A stretch of DNA of 64,000 bases from Winogradskyella sp. KYW1333 (GCF_003335675.1 NZ_QPHL01000017.1:62001-126000), one strand, 5' to 3'; shown: positions 25,934-35,738, counted from the stretch's first letter. Notes: generated by a model from the letters alone, not told the origin. Numbers and translations are program-made.

Positions 25934-26385
25934 TGACTAACATTCGTATTACAAAACAGTTTTCTTTTGAAACTGGTCACGCACTTTACGGCTATGATGG
26001 TAAATGTAAAAATGTACATGGCCACAGTTACAGGTTAGATGTTACCGTTATTGGTGTTCCTATTTCAGATAATACCAATGTAAAATTTGGTATGGTGATT
26101 GACTTTGGTGATTTAAAGAAAATAGTCAAAGAAGAAATTGTAAATGTTTTTGACCACGCTACAGTTTTCAATAAAAACACACCTCATGTTGAACTGGCAA
26201 AAGAATTAGAAGATCGAGGGCATAATGTTTTGTTAGTGGATTATCAACCCACCAGTGAAATGATGGTTATTGATTTTGCAGACAAGATTAAAAAGCGACT
26301 TCCAGAAAACATAAAATTACATTCTTTAAAACTACAAGAAACTGCAACAAGCTTTGCTGAGTGGTTTGCTTCAGACAATGAGTAA
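25933..26385 (+). CDS. queD: 6-carboxytetrahydropterin synthase / 6-pyruvoyltetrahydropterin synthase family
   Basis: A 150-residue zinc enzyme of the T-fold superfamily. Zinc ligands are His16 (FETGHALYG) and His29 and His31 (NVHGHSYR), with the catalytic Cys25 four residues before HGH. VFDHATVFN and the late Glu (LQETATSFAEW) complete the active site. QueD makes 6-carboxytetrahydropterin for queuosine (preQ0) synthesis; the close paralogue PTPS makes biopterin precursors. No other queuosine gene is adjacent. It overlaps the lpxH-like gene by 8 bases. Confidence 0.88.
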   Translation: MTNIRITKQFSFETGHALYGYDGKCKNVHGHSYRLDVTVIGVPISDNTNVKFGMVIDFGDLKKIVKEEIVNVFDHATVFNKNTPHVELAKELEDRGHNVLLVDYQPTSEMMVIDFADKIKKRLPENIKLHSLKLQETATSFAEWFASDNE

Positions 26386-27166
26386 TTCAATTCACATAGA
26401 AGTTCCTTCTGGCAAGAAGGTTTATTTTGCTTCAGACAATCATTTAGGTGCTCCTACCAAAGAAGAATCACTCCCGAGAGAAAAAAAATTTGTGTCTTGG
26501 TTAAATGCTGTGAAAAAAGATGCTGCGGCCATTTTTTTAATTGGTGATTTATTTGATTTTTGGTTTGAATATAAAACAGTTGTGCCAAAAGGTTTTACTA
26601 GAACTCTAGGTAAATTAGCTGAGATAAGTGATTCTGGTATTCCAGTTTATTATTTTGTAGGCAACCACGATTTATGGATGAACGGCTATTTTGAAGAAGA
26701 ACTTGGTATTCCAGTCTATCATAAAGCTCAAGAATTTATAATTAAAGATTCAAAGGTTTTTATAGGGCATGGCGATGGTCTTGGGCCAGGCGACAAAGGT
26801 TATAAACGAATGAAAAAGGTTTTTACAAATCCTTTTTTCAAATGGCTTTTTAAATGGCTCCATCCTGATATAGGTGTTAAAATAGCACAATACTTATCAG
26901 TAAAGAACAAATTGATTTCAGGCGACGAAGATGCTAAGTTTTTGGGAGAGGAAAATGAATGGCTTGTAAAATATAGTAAACGAAAATTGGAAAACAAACA
27001 CCGTGATTTTTTCGTGTTTGGTCACAGACACCTGCCTCTTGAAATTGAATTAACAGACAGCTCTAAATACGTGAATTTAGGGGATTGGATTCAGTATTAC
27101 ACCTACGGTGAGTTTGATGGTAAAGAATTAAAACTAAAGACTTATGACGATTTAATATCTTCATAA
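26378..27166 (+). CDS. lpxH: UDP-2,3-diacylglucosamine diphosphatase (LpxH-type)
   Basis: A 262-residue calcineurin-like metallophosphoesterase. The metal motifs are ASDNHLG (residues 18-24), IGDLFDFWFEY, VGNHDLWM, IGHGDGLGPGD and FGHRHLP. This is the Bacteroidetes form of the lipid A pathway enzyme that releases UMP from UDP-diacylglucosamine at the inner face of the inner membrane. The start is the ATG at 26378, inside the last codons of queD; an upstream in-frame Met would add residues with no homology. The last 25 bases overlap the convergent MFS gene. Confidence 0.87.
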   Translation: MSNSIHIEVPSGKKVYFASDNHLGAPTKEESLPREKKFVSWLNAVKKDAAAIFLIGDLFDFWFEYKTVVPKGFTRTLGKLAEISDSGIPVYYFVGNHDLWMNGYFEEELGIPVYHKAQEFIIKDSKVFIGHGDGLGPGDKGYKRMKKVFTNPFFKWLFKWLHPDIGVKIAQYLSVKNKLISGDEDAKFLGEENEWLVKYSKRKLENKHRDFFVFGHRHLPLEIELTDSSKYVNLGDWIQYYTYGEFDGKELKLKTYDDLISS

Positions 27167-28419
27167 TGATCCTCAACATCCTTTCTTAAATCTAATTCTC
27201 TTAAAGGTTTATTCTTCAAGCCTATAGCCGTAACTGTTATTAGGGTAACTATTCCTCCTAATACTACAGCTAAAGGCGCTCCAAATATCCTCGCAGCAAC
27301 TCCACTCTCCAAAGCTCCCAATTCATTTGATGACCCAACAAACATTGAATTAACTGCACCAACTCTACCTCTCATTTCATCAGGTGTTTTAATTTGTAAA
27401 ATAGTTTGTCTCACCACCATAGAAATTCCATCAAAAACACCAGAAAAAAACAGCGCTAAAACACTCAACCACAATAGTTTTGAAGCGCCAAAAATTATCA
27501 TAAATATACCAAATCCAAATACGGAGACGAGTAACTTCTTACCTGTACTCTTTGTAATAGGAATATAGGTTGTTGCCAGCATAGTAATAATGCTACCTGA
27601 AGATAACGCGGCATTTAATAATCCAAATCCTTCTGGTCCTGCTTTTAAAATGTCTTTTGCAAATACTGCAAATATTGCAACGGCACCACCAAAAAGAACT
27701 GCAATCATATCTAGTGTTAAAGCACCTAAAATAACCTTGTCATTAAACACAAACTTTAACCCAACCTTTAAGCTTTCCTTTACTGACTCATTAGTCTTTT
27801 TGTTCATGATTGGTTTTTTGTCAATTTGCATAACAAGCAACAACGCAAATAGTACCAGTAAAAATATTATGCCTAATGTTGCATTAATTCCTATCCAAGC
27901 AATAAAAACCCCGCCAAAAAGAGCTCCAAATACGGCTGCGCCTTTCCATGTACTGCTACTCCATGTTGCTGCATTTGGATATGTCTTTTTAGGAACTAAC
28001 AGAGCGATAAGTGAAAAAATTGTAGGACCAAAAAAAGCTCTCAACACACCTCCAAAAAATACTAAACTGTAAATCCCAATAAGGATATAATTTGTACTCC
28101 ATATGTCAGAAATATATTCTGATGACAACCAAAACAGACCAAAACTAATTAATGAAAATAAGGTTATGCATAGCGCAAAGAGGTTCCGTTTTTCTTTTCT
28201 ATCCACAATATGTCCAGCAAATGGTGCCAAGAAAAAAGCGGGCAAAAACTCACACAAACCAATTATTCCTAAACTCAACTCATCATTAGTCAGAGAATAC
28301 ACCTGCCACTCTATAACTACAAATTGCATAGACCAACCAAATACCAAGGCAAAGCGTGCTAAAAGAAATACTTTGAACTCTTTAAATCTTAATGCTTCAT
28401 ACGGATCATTCTTTCCCAA
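27142..28419 (-). CDS. MFS transporter (enterobactin exporter-like group)
   Basis: A 425-residue major facilitator with about 12 transmembrane segments. The N-terminal FKVFLLARFALVFGWSMQFVVIEWQVY, the loop GHIVDRKEKRNLF and LLNAALSSGSIITML resemble the MFS_3 (EntS-like) group, members of which export siderophores or drugs. Substrate unknown. It overlaps lpxH by 25 bases tail to tail and lies 3 bases downstream of recJ, probably co-transcribed with it. Confidence 0.86.
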   Translation of the reverse strand: MGKNDPYEALRFKEFKVFLLARFALVFGWSMQFVVIEWQVYSLTNDELSLGIIGLCEFLPAFFLAPFAGHIVDRKEKRNLFALCITLFSLISFGLFWLSSEYISDIWSTNYILIGIYSLVFFGGVLRAFFGPTIFSLIALLVPKKTYPNAATWSSSTWKGAAVFGALFGGVFIAWIGINATLGIIFLLVLFALLLVMQIDKKPIMNKKTNESVKESLKVGLKFVFNDKVILGALTLDMIAVLFGGAVAIFAVFAKDILKAGPEGFGLLNAALSSGSIITMLATTYIPITKSTGKKLLVSVFGFGIFMIIFGASKLLWLSVLALFFSGVFDGISMVVRQTILQIKTPDEMRGRVGAVNSMFVGSSNELGALESGVAARIFGAPLAVVLGGIVTLITVTAIGLKNKPLRELDLRKDVEDHYEDIKSS

Positions 28420-28422
28420 AAT

Positions 28423-30114
28423 CTACTCTTTTAAATCTTTTAGTTTTAATTGAATACTAATTCTACCATTCCAATGGTTTTCATCAATTGTATAGGCCAC
28501 ATTAAATAAATTGTTGTTCTTAATGACATCTAACTTGTCACCAAGACCAAAACCAATACAAACAATGTTTTCAGAACTATTTTGGGTTGCCGTAAGTCGA
28601 AGATGTTTATTGTCTTCGCCTACACATTTTCCCCAACCTGTATACTTAATATTTTGTGTCATAAAAACAGGCTTCATATTTCCAGGGCCAAATGGTGCAA
28701 ATTGTTTTAAAATTCGTATTAATCTATTGTCTACCTGATGTAAATCAATTTCTAAATCAACTTTAAGTTCTGGTGTTAATAATTTTAGGTCTATTGATTC
28801 CTTTACAACTCTTTCAAAATTTATTTTAAAAGCCTCATAATTTTCAGGCAACAATGTTAAACCTGCAGCGTACTTATGCCCACCAAACTGTTCAATATAT
28901 TGTGAGCAGGCTTCTAATGCATTGTAGACGTCAAATCCCTTCACGGATCTAGCAGATGCAGCTAGTTTGTTTCCGCTTTTAGTAAAAACCAGAGTAGGTC
29001 TGTAATATGTTTCTGTTAATCTTGATGCAACAATACCAATAACTCCTTTATGCCAGTTTTCATCATAAACAACCGTGGTGAACTTTTCTTGTTCGCTATT
29101 GTCCTCAATTTGAAGTAGGGCTTCTTCGGTTATTCTCTTGTCTGTTTCTTTTCTATCTGTATTAAATTGATCGATTTCTACAGCATAGGTCGCGGCTAGA
29201 TTAAAATCTGTCTCAGTCAGCAATGTAACTGCATGATTTCCATGCCTCATTCTACCCGCTGCATTTATTCGAGGTGCAATAATAAAAACAACATCTGTAA
29301 TTGTGAGTTCTTCTTTTTTTACCTCTGCTATTATAGCCTTCATTCCGGGTCGTGGATTAGCATTAATAACCTGTAACCCCAAATAAGCCAGAGCCCTATT
29401 CTCTCCAATTATAGGCACAATGTCTGCTCCAATAGCAGTTGCTACTAAATCTAAATATTCAATTAATTCTTCAACAGATTGTCCCTGATTGGCAGCTAAG
29501 GCAGAAATCAACTTAAATCCTACACCACAACCACATAATTCCTTGAAAGGATAATCACAATCCTCTCGTTTTGGGTCTAACACCGCAACGGCATCAGGAA
29601 TTTGTTCTCCTGGTCTATGGTGATCACATATTATGAAATCAATACCCTTTCCTTTGGCATAATCAATCTTATCTATAGCTTTTATTCCACAATCTAAGGC
29701 AATAATTAAACTGAAATCATTGTCATCAGCAAAGTCAATTCCTTTAAAAGAAATACCATATCCTTCTTCATATCTATCAGGTATATAAGTGGCTACAGAA
29801 TCTGTTCTTGTCTTGAGATAAGAAGACATTAAAGCCACAGCCGTTGTACCATCTACATCATAATCACCGTAGACCAAAATATTTTCACTATTTGCTATGG
29901 CTTCTTCAATTCTAGAAACTGCACATGCCATATCCATCATTAGATAAGGATCATGCAAATCATCAAAGCTTGGCCTAAAAAATGTTTTAGCATCTTCAAA
30001 AGTCTCAATACCTCGCTGCAACAATAGTGTGGCAACTATATCATCAACATTTAAGGCCTCTTTCAACGAATTGATTTTTGAAGCTTCAGGTTTTGGTTTT
30101 AAGGTCCAGCGCAT
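28423..30114 (-). CDS. recJ: Single-stranded-DNA-specific exonuclease RecJ
   Basis: A 563-residue 5'-3' exonuclease of the DHH family used in recombination and mismatch repair. Motif I VYGDYDVDGTTA is at residues 81-92, motif II ALDCG follows, and motif III CDHHRPGE near 160 has the DHH triad. The DHHA1 motif shows as RINAAGRM and SARSVKGFDVYNAL, then FGGHKYAAGL. The C-terminal OB fold is present. Length is normal for Bacteroidetes RecJ. Confidence 0.94.
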   Translation of the reverse strand: MRWTLKPKPEASKINSLKEALNVDDIVATLLLQRGIETFEDAKTFFRPSFDDLHDPYLMMDMACAVSRIEEAIANSENILVYGDYDVDGTTAVALMSSYLKTRTDSVATYIPDRYEEGYGISFKGIDFADDNDFSLIIALDCGIKAIDKIDYAKGKGIDFIICDHHRPGEQIPDAVAVLDPKREDCDYPFKELCGCGVGFKLISALAANQGQSVEELIEYLDLVATAIGADIVPIIGENRALAYLGLQVINANPRPGMKAIIAEVKKEELTITDVVFIIAPRINAAGRMRHGNHAVTLLTETDFNLAATYAVEIDQFNTDRKETDKRITEEALLQIEDNSEQEKFTTVVYDENWHKGVIGIVASRLTETYYRPTLVFTKSGNKLAASARSVKGFDVYNALEACSQYIEQFGGHKYAAGLTLLPENYEAFKINFERVVKESIDLKLLTPELKVDLEIDLHQVDNRLIRILKQFAPFGPGNMKPVFMTQNIKYTGWGKCVGEDNKHLRLTATQNSSENIVCIGFGLGDKLDVIKNNNLFNVAYTIDENHWNGRISIQLKLKDLKE

Positions 30115-30140
30115 AAAAAAGTGTAGGTATGGCTAATATT

Positions 30141-30578
30141 TTAGGTGTTGTGTATAGTAGCTATATGATAGATTACATTAGTTCTAATTTTTGCAAATTG
30201 TCTAAACATTTCCATTACACCGCAATACTTTTCCACTGATAAATCAACTGCACGTTGACATTTTTTCTTGTTTAGATGAGCTCCATAGAAATGGTATTCT
30301 AACTCAACTGAATGGTAATACCTAGGATGCTCATCCGTTAATTCTCCAGATACTTCAATTTTAAAATCATCTATTTCTTCATTCATTTTATTTAGAATTG
30401 ATATGACATCCAAAGCTGAACAACCTGCTAATGAAGACAACATCATTGCTTTTGGTGATAACCCAAATCGTTCTGATTGGCCCTCAATATTAGTGTCCAT
30501 TATTACAGATTTACCACTTGGATTATCTGATTCAAATATTAAATCACCTTGCCAGTGAGTTGTGACTTTATCAACCAT
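30141..30578 (-). CDS. OsmC family protein
   Basis: A 145-residue OsmC/Ohr-fold protein starting MVDKVTTHWQGDLIF. The family cysteine is present in SSLAGCSALDVISILNKM, and a second in EKYCGVMEMF, giving the redox-active pair of thiol-dependent peroxidases. It could reduce organic hydroperoxides, but OsmC-like proteins of this branch are uncharacterised. An upstream Met (30617) would add 13 residues overlapping the divergent promoter region, so I chose the start at 30578. Divergent from the AhpD-like gene, which would fit a shared redox theme. Confidence 0.87.
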   Translation of the reverse strand: MVDKVTTHWQGDLIFESDNPSGKSVIMDTNIEGQSERFGLSPKAMMLSSLAGCSALDVISILNKMNEEIDDFKIEVSGELTDEHPRYYHSVELEYHFYGAHLNKKKCQRAVDLSVEKYCGVMEMFRQFAKIRTNVIYHIATIHNT

Positions 30579-30643
30579 ATTTCTTAGATTAAATATTAGA
30601 ACTCTTATCTTGTACATTCAAAAATACCACTAAAAAAACACAT

Positions 30644-31246
30644 ATGGCATTAGTATCTCCGTTATCTCCAGAACACGATATAGAAACCAAAAAACTTGCT
30701 GAATTCTTTAATGAAACGCTTGGATTTTGTCCTAATTCTGTATTAACAATGCAGAGAAGACCTGCAATTAGCAAGGCATTTATAAATTTGAATAAAGCAG
30801 TGATGGCAAATGAAGGTAGAGTTACCTCTGCATTAAAAAGAATGATTGCTTGGGTTAGTAGCAACTCAACCGGTTGTCGCTATTGCCAAGCCCATGCCAT
30901 AAGAGCAGCTGAACGTTACGGTGCTGAGCAAGAGCAATTAGACAATATTTGGGAATACAGAACACATCCTGCTTTTTCTGAGGCAGAGCGCGCTGCTTTA
31001 GATTTCAGCCTTGCCGCTAGTCAAGTTCCAAATGCCGTCAATGCCGAAATTAAAGAACGCTTAAACAAACATTGGGATGAAGGTGAAATTGTTGAAATGT
31101 TAGGTGTAATATCTTTATTTGGATACCTAAATCGTTGGAATGATTCTATGGGAACAACAATGGAAGAAGGAGCTATAGAAAGTGGTAATCAGTTTCTTGG
31201 AAAACACGGTTTTGAAGTTGGCAAGCACGATGGATCTCAATATTAG
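30644..31246 (+). CDS. Carboxymuconolactone decarboxylase / AhpD-like protein
   Basis: A 200-residue all-helical protein of the CMD superfamily. The AhpD-type redox motif is present as TGCRYCQAHAIRAAE (Cys-x2-Cys-x3-His), which in AhpD relays electrons to peroxiredoxin. The N-terminal half (MALVSPLSPEHDIETKK) resembles the peroxidase-related group. It probably acts as a thiol peroxidase or disulfide reductase in the cytoplasm. It starts 66 bases from the divergent OsmC gene. Confidence 0.85.
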   Translation: MALVSPLSPEHDIETKKLAEFFNETLGFCPNSVLTMQRRPAISKAFINLNKAVMANEGRVTSALKRMIAWVSSNSTGCRYCQAHAIRAAERYGAEQEQLDNIWEYRTHPAFSEAERAALDFSLAASQVPNAVNAEIKERLNKHWDEGEIVEMLGVISLFGYLNRWNDSMGTTMEEGAIESGNQFLGKHGFEVGKHDGSQY

Positions 31247-31253
31247 GTGTTCT

Positions 31254-31820
31254 TTATTCTAAGATTCTCCTTATTATCAATTTAATTTCTGGCACAATGG
31301 ATTCTTCAAACCACGGGTTTTTTGCACGCCAAAACCTATTTGTTGGTGGAGGATGTGGTATGGGAAAATATTTTGGTAAATAGCTTTGATAATCACCCAC
31401 TCGCATTGTTAAGGTCTTTTTGTCTTTTAAATAATATTTCTGAGTATATGCACCAACTAAAATCACCAATTCAATATGAGGCATATTTTCTAAAAGCTTT
31501 TCATGCCACTGTGGCGCACACTCAGGTCTTGGTGGTAAATCACCCGTTTTTCCTTTTCCTGGATAACAAAAACCCATTGGTACAATAGCAAAGTTTTGGG
31601 TGTTATAAAACTGCTCATCGGTAACATTCAGCCATTGTCTTAACTTTTTACCGCTTTGATTATCTCAAGGAATTCCAGACTGATGAACCTTCGTCCCTGG
31701 TGCTTGGCCTATAATTACAATTTTAGAATTGGATTGTCCGGTTACAACTGGTCTAGGACCACGTGGAAGGTGTTGTTTGCAAATTGTGCACTGTTCGATG
31801 TCTTGAAATAAACCTTTCAC
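31254..31820 (-). pseudogene. Uracil-DNA glycosylase family gene interrupted by one in-frame stop
   Basis: Read on the minus strand from the GTG at 31820, 188 codons encode a uracil-DNA glycosylase-like protein. It has an early CTICKQH, then VIIGQAPG and HQSGIP, a TGA at 31665-31667, then DNQSGKKLRQWL, MGFCYPGKGKTGDLPPRPECA and the closing PHPPPTNRFW. Family members read GIPW(D/N)D at that place, so a TGG tryptophan codon has become TGA by one base. All else is intact in one frame. The GTG overlaps the rsmI stop (GTGA), as in a real operon. Either a recent inactivation, a sequence error or readthrough; the last two would restore a working repair enzyme. Confidence 0.85.
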
Positions 31821-32491
31821 CACTTCTTGCCTTCAACAATAACAACAATTTCGCCTTTTGGTGGTTTGCTAGTGTAATGATCTAATACTTCTTTTGCTGC
31901 ACCCCTAACAGTTTCTTCATATATCTTGGTAAGTTCACGAGAAACTGAAACTAAACGTTGTTCTCCAAAGTATTCACAGAAATGACCTAGTGTTTTAACC
32001 AATTTATGTGGACTCTCATAAAAGACCATTGTCCTAGATTCTTCAGCTAAAAGCTTTAGCCTAGTTTGGCGTCCTTTCTTTACAGGAAGAAAACCCTCAA
32101 ACACAAATTTGTCATTCGGAAGCCCACTATTGACTAAAGCCGGAACAAAAGCGGTTGCGCCAGGTAGGCATTCTACTTCGATCTCCTCTTCAATGCAAGC
32201 TCTAACCAATAAAAACCCAGGATCTGATATCGCAGGTGTACCAGCATCACTAATTATAGCTATAGTCATACCAGATTTTAATTTTTCAATTACATTGCCT
32301 ACAGTTTTATGCTCATTGTGCATATGGTGGCTTTGCATTGGCGTATTGATTTCAAAATGCTTTAAAAGTTTACCAGATGTTCTTGTATCTTCCGCTAAAA
32401 TCAAATCAGCTTCCTTCAAAACCTCAATAGCTCTTAATGTAATATCTTTAAGGTTTCCAATTGGTGTTGGCGCTATGAATAATTTTCCCAT
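31817..32491 (-). CDS. rsmI: 16S rRNA (cytidine1402-2'-O)-methyltransferase
   Basis: A 224-residue SAM-dependent tetrapyrrole-methylase-fold enzyme. It starts GKLFIAPTPIGNLKDITLRA, then ILAEDTRTSGKLL, and the SAM loop IISDAGTPAISDPG. It methylates the ribose of C1402 in the decoding centre of 16S rRNA. Length fits the compact Bacteroidetes form. Its stop codon overlaps the GTG start of the broken glycosylase gene downstream. Confidence 0.94.
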   Translation of the reverse strand: MGKLFIAPTPIGNLKDITLRAIEVLKEADLILAEDTRTSGKLLKHFEINTPMQSHHMHNEHKTVGNVIEKLKSGMTIAIISDAGTPAISDPGFLLVRACIEEEIEVECLPGATAFVPALVNSGLPNDKFVFEGFLPVKKGRQTRLKLLAEESRTMVFYESPHKLVKTLGHFCEYFGEQRLVSVSRELTKIYEETVRGAAKEVLDHYTSKPPKGEIVVIVEGKKW

Positions 32492-32603
32492 TCGATTTTA
32501 ATTTAAAAATAGGAAATCCCAAATTATAACAAATTGAAATATTAAGAAAAATAGACTGCCCATCATTTGATACGAAATAACCGATTTAGCTATAGTTTAA
32601 ATA

Positions 32604-33335
32604 TTAATTGAATTTTCCCTCTAAAAGTTCCATAAATCGCTCTTCATACTCTTCTTTGCCAAGCCAATTATTATAATCTGGCTTAATGAAATCACCGATT
32701 AACTTTTGGGCTTCTTTTAATGACTTAGTGGTGTTTAATTGAGATATTACACGGTCATAGTCTTCACTACTTCCTTCAAACAAGTGCTTTATAAAGGCCA
32801 GCTTATCGTTTAATCCTATTTGAAGATTCTTGCCCTTCAATTTATCGTTTAGGGATTTGCGCTTCTGAGCTTCTTCAATGGGTTCAAATTCTGGTATTTC
32901 TGCGAAATCTGCAGCAATATTTTCAAATTCAATAGTTTTCGGTGTTTCTGGAATTATAGAATTCCCCAACAACGCATCCGTTTCATTAGAATCGTCAGCA
33001 GGCATGTGAGCAACCATGTCTTTAATTTTATTCATTACAGGCTCCATAATTCCATCGTCCTCTACCTCATCTAAATTGATATATGTCTTGTTTTCAATTT
33101 CAATATTATCACTCACTTTATTATTAAAAGCTGTGTCTAACATATCAAAAAAAGAAGAGTCATTACCTATAGTTGGCATTTTGTCTTCGAAATTTTCTTG
33201 AGCAAACTTCAGTACGGTTAACTTTTCATAAAGTTTCGATACTTCCTCGTGCATTCTGTCTACATCTTCTCTTCCTTTAAGCTTCAGAATTCGATGTGCG
33301 ATACTTATTAATTCTGATTCTAATTTCTTTTTCAT
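32604..33335 (-). CDS. Conserved flavobacterial protein of unknown function
   Basis: A 243-residue, highly charged, acidic protein. The first 60 residues form a likely coiled coil (ESELISIAHRILKLKGREDVDRMHEE..), the middle is low-complexity and acidic (MPADDSNETDAL, EFEPIEEAQKRK), and the end has a helical block NDKLAFIKHLFEGSSEDYDRVISQL and a tail with KPDYNNWLGKEEYEERFM. No signal peptide or membrane span. I recognise it only as a conserved Flavobacteriia hypothetical. It is preceded by a 30-codon ORF whose stop overlaps its ATG. Confidence 0.75.
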   Translation of the reverse strand: MKKKLESELISIAHRILKLKGREDVDRMHEEVSKLYEKLTVLKFAQENFEDKMPTIGNDSSFFDMLDTAFNNKVSDNIEIENKTYINLDEVEDDGIMEPVMNKIKDMVAHMPADDSNETDALLGNSIIPETPKTIEFENIAADFAEIPEFEPIEEAQKRKSLNDKLKGKNLQIGLNDKLAFIKHLFEGSSEDYDRVISQLNTTKSLKEAQKLIGDFIKPDYNNWLGKEEYEERFMELLEGKFN

Positions 33336-33424
33336 GACTTACTAATTGTGTGTTTTTTAAAGCCATCTGAAGCATCTTCATCTTGCTCCAATAAATAATT
33401 AGAATTAAATGATAGATGTTTCAT
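33332..33424 (-). CDS. Possible 30-residue leader peptide
   Basis: A short ORF (MKHLSFNSNYLLEQDEDASD.. ending ISKS) whose TGA overlaps the ATG of the following gene as ATGA, the usual form of translational coupling. It is hydrophilic with no recognisable domain. A start-stop overlap is unlikely but not impossible by chance. The region upstream is A+T-rich and carries only imperfect promoter elements. Confidence 0.35.
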   Translation of the reverse strand: MKHLSFNSNYLLEQDEDASDGFKKHTISKS

Positions 33425-33503
33425 TTTTACTTTTGATTTTTAATATTTTTGATTGACCTTTATACAAACGAATTATTACTACGTTTAGTGCTAAAATTAC
33501 GAA

Positions 33504-34151
33504 ATGTTTCTTGAAAATACAGTAAATCATAAAGAACAATTTGGGTGGATTGAAGTGATTTGTGGATCGATGTTCTCTGGTAAGACTGAAGAATTAATTC
33601 GAAGATTAAAACGCGCAAAATTTGCCCGTCAAAAAGTTGAAATTTTTAAACCAGCCGTGGATGTTCGCTACGATGACGATATGGTAGTTTCTCACGATGA
33701 TAATGAAATTAGATCTACTCCTGTGCCTGCTGCGGCAAATATTCCAATATTAGCAGACGGATGCGATGTTGTTGGTATTGACGAGGCTCAGTTTTTTGAC
33801 GACGAAATTATACGTGTTTGCAACGATTTGGCAAATAGCGGAATACGAGTTATTGTTGCTGGTTTAGATATGGATTTTAAAGGCAACCCGTTTGGACCTA
33901 TGCCATATTTAATGGCTACTGCAGAATATGTCACAAAAGTACACGCTATATGCACTAAAACTGGTAATCTAGCACAATACAGCTACAGAAAGGCAAAAAG
34001 TGACGACCTTGTGTTACTTGGTGAGGTAGATGAATATGAACCATTAAGCAGAGCCGCATATTATAAAAGTATGTTACGAGATAAGGTAAGGCAAATGAAT
34101 GTTAATGATGCTCAAGAAATTAATTCCAAACAACAAAAACCTGATGCCTAA
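33504..34151 (+). CDS. tdk: Thymidine kinase
   Basis: A 215-residue type II thymidine kinase that salvages thymidine. The P-loop [15 protein letters not shown] follows a short N-terminal extension. The Walker B region is [14 protein letters not shown] and a lasso-loop Cys is present in [10 protein letters not shown]. The second Cys of the usual zinc CxxC pair is not seen there, a variation also known in Bacteroidetes members. It overlaps alr by 8 bases. Confidence 0.92.
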   Translation: MFLENTVNHKEQFGWIEVICGSMFSGKTEELIRRLKRAKFARQKVEIFKPAVDVRYDDDMVVSHDDNEIRSTPVPAAANIPILADGCDVVGIDEAQFFDDEIIRVCNDLANSGIRVIVAGLDMDFKGNPFGPMPYLMATAEYVTKVHAICTKTGNLAQYSYRKAKSDDLVLLGEVDEYEPLSRAAYYKSMLRDKVRQMNVNDAQEINSKQQKPDA

Positions 34152-35250
34152 AGCTCAAGAAACTGTTTTAGAAATTAATTTAGGTGCGCTCAGTCATAAC
34201 TTCAATTATCTCAAATCTAAATTAAAACCAAATACTAAATTTTTAGCTGTTGTTAAAGCTTTTGCCTATGGTAGCGATGCCATAAGAATAGCTAAACATT
34301 TAGAAGAATTGGGTGTGGATTATTTTGCCGTTGCCTATGGAAATGAAGGGGTCTTACTTAGAGAAAATGGGATTAAAACCCCAATCTTAGTATTGCATCC
34401 TCAACCTGTAAATTTTAAATCTCTTATTGATCATTGCCTAGAACCAAGTTTATACAATGCTAAAGTCCTAAAAGGATTTGCAGATGTTGCTGAGGAGCAA
34501 AAGCAAAAAGACTATCCGGTTCATATTAAATTTAATACAGGGTTAAATAGATTGGGGTTTTGGGAAAGTGATGTAGATTATATCTCGTCTCAATTAAACG
34601 TTACTAATAGCGTTATGGTAAAATCCGTTTTCTCTCATTTAGCGGCAAGTGAAGATATAAATGAAAAATCATTTACTGGAAATCAAATTAATAAATTTAA
34701 GGCAATTGCAATGCATATTGAAACTAACCTCGGGTTTAAACCATGGTTGCATATATGCAATACATCAGGTGTTTTAAATTATCCTGAAGCTCATTTTGAT
34801 ATGGTTAGGTGTGGAATTGGTCTTTATGGTTTTGGAAACTCTGTTGTAGAAGACAAAAAGCTAAAACCAATTGCTAGTTTAAAATCCATTATTTCACAAA
34901 TTCATAAAATTGAAAAAAACGAAACGGTAGGCTATAATCGTGGCTATAAAGCGTTAGGGTTTGAAAAAACAGCTACCATACCTATTGGACATGCAGATGG
35001 GATTAGTAGGATTTACGGGGGTGGAAATGGTTTTGTAATAATTAATAATCAAAAAGCTCCTATCGTTGGCAATGTTTGTATGGATATGTTAATGGTCAAT
35101 GTTACTAATATTGAATGTAAAGAAGGAGATGAGGTTATAGTTTTTGATTCCAATTATAAAGCTTCTGAATTGGCTGAATCTGCTAACACAATTTCTTATG
35201 AAATTTTAACTGCAATATCCAATCGTGTGAAACGATTGTACATTAAATAG
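34144..35250 (+). CDS. alr: Alanine racemase
   Basis: A 368-residue fold-type III PLP enzyme that interconverts L- and D-alanine for peptidoglycan. The PLP lysine is Lys38 in [11 protein letters not shown], a little different from the common VVKANAYGHG. The catalytic Tyr region is VGYNRGYKA, and [11 protein letters not shown] is typical. The chosen start (34144) gives [13 protein letters not shown], matching family N-termini; an upstream Met lies further inside tdk. tdk-alr-mscL are in one direction and the first two overlap. Confidence 0.93.
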   Translation: MPKAQETVLEINLGALSHNFNYLKSKLKPNTKFLAVVKAFAYGSDAIRIAKHLEELGVDYFAVAYGNEGVLLRENGIKTPILVLHPQPVNFKSLIDHCLEPSLYNAKVLKGFADVAEEQKQKDYPVHIKFNTGLNRLGFWESDVDYISSQLNVTNSVMVKSVFSHLAASEDINEKSFTGNQINKFKAIAMHIETNLGFKPWLHICNTSGVLNYPEAHFDMVRCGIGLYGFGNSVVEDKKLKPIASLKSIISQIHKIEKNETVGYNRGYKALGFEKTATIPIGHADGISRIYGGGNGFVIINNQKAPIVGNVCMDMLMVNVTNIECKEGDEVIVFDSNYKASELAESANTISYEILTAISNRVKRLYIK

Positions 35251-35333
35251 TTTGTGAATGTTAAAATTTATGACTTTTTAATTAAATTAGTGTCAAACTA
35301 ACATATTTCACTAACTATTAATACACTACTATT

Positions 35334-35738
35334 ATGTTAAAAGAATTCAAGGATTTTATTATGACTGGCAATGTGATTGATTTCGCAGTTGCAGTAATCA
35401 TGGCTGGTGCTATAGGCGCGGTTATTAACGGATTTGTTTCAAACATCGCAATGCCATTCGCTGGATATTTTGCTGGAGGGATGAATTTTGAAGACCTTCA
35501 TTATGCAATGGACGGTAAAGAGTATGCTACCTTAGCGGCGGCAAAAGAAGCTGGTGCAGCGGTAATTGCTTACGGTGCATGGATTAACACTATCATTAAT
35601 TTATTAATCGTTGGATTAGTTATGTTTATAATTGTTAAAGCATATAACAAGACTAAGAAGCCAGCAGAGGCTCCAGCTCCAGCAGGACCATCTGAAGTTG
35701 ATTTATTAACTGAGATTAGAGATGCTTTAAAAAAGTAA
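35334..35738 (+). CDS. mscL: Large-conductance mechanosensitive channel
   Basis: A 134-residue inner-membrane channel that opens on osmotic downshock. It begins MLKEFKDFIMTGNVIDFAVAVIMAGAIGAVIN, the cytoplasmic helix and gate-lining TM1. A periplasmic loop follows (FEDLHYAMDGKEYA), then TM2 (WINTIINLLIVGLVMFII) and a charged C-terminal helix rich in Pro/Ala. Normal length. A strong terminator closes the gene. Confidence 0.96.
   Translation: MLKEFKDFIMTGNVIDFAVAVIMAGAIGAVINGFVSNIAMPFAGYFAGGMNFEDLHYAMDGKEYATLAAAKEAGAAVIAYGAWINTIINLLIVGLVMFIIVKAYNKTKKPAEAPAPAGPSEVDLLTEIRDALKK

Noticed and set aside
27142-27166. A frameshift at the lpxH/MFS junction
   Set aside because: Both reading frames are complete to their usual ends; it is a simple tail-to-tail overlap of 25 bases.
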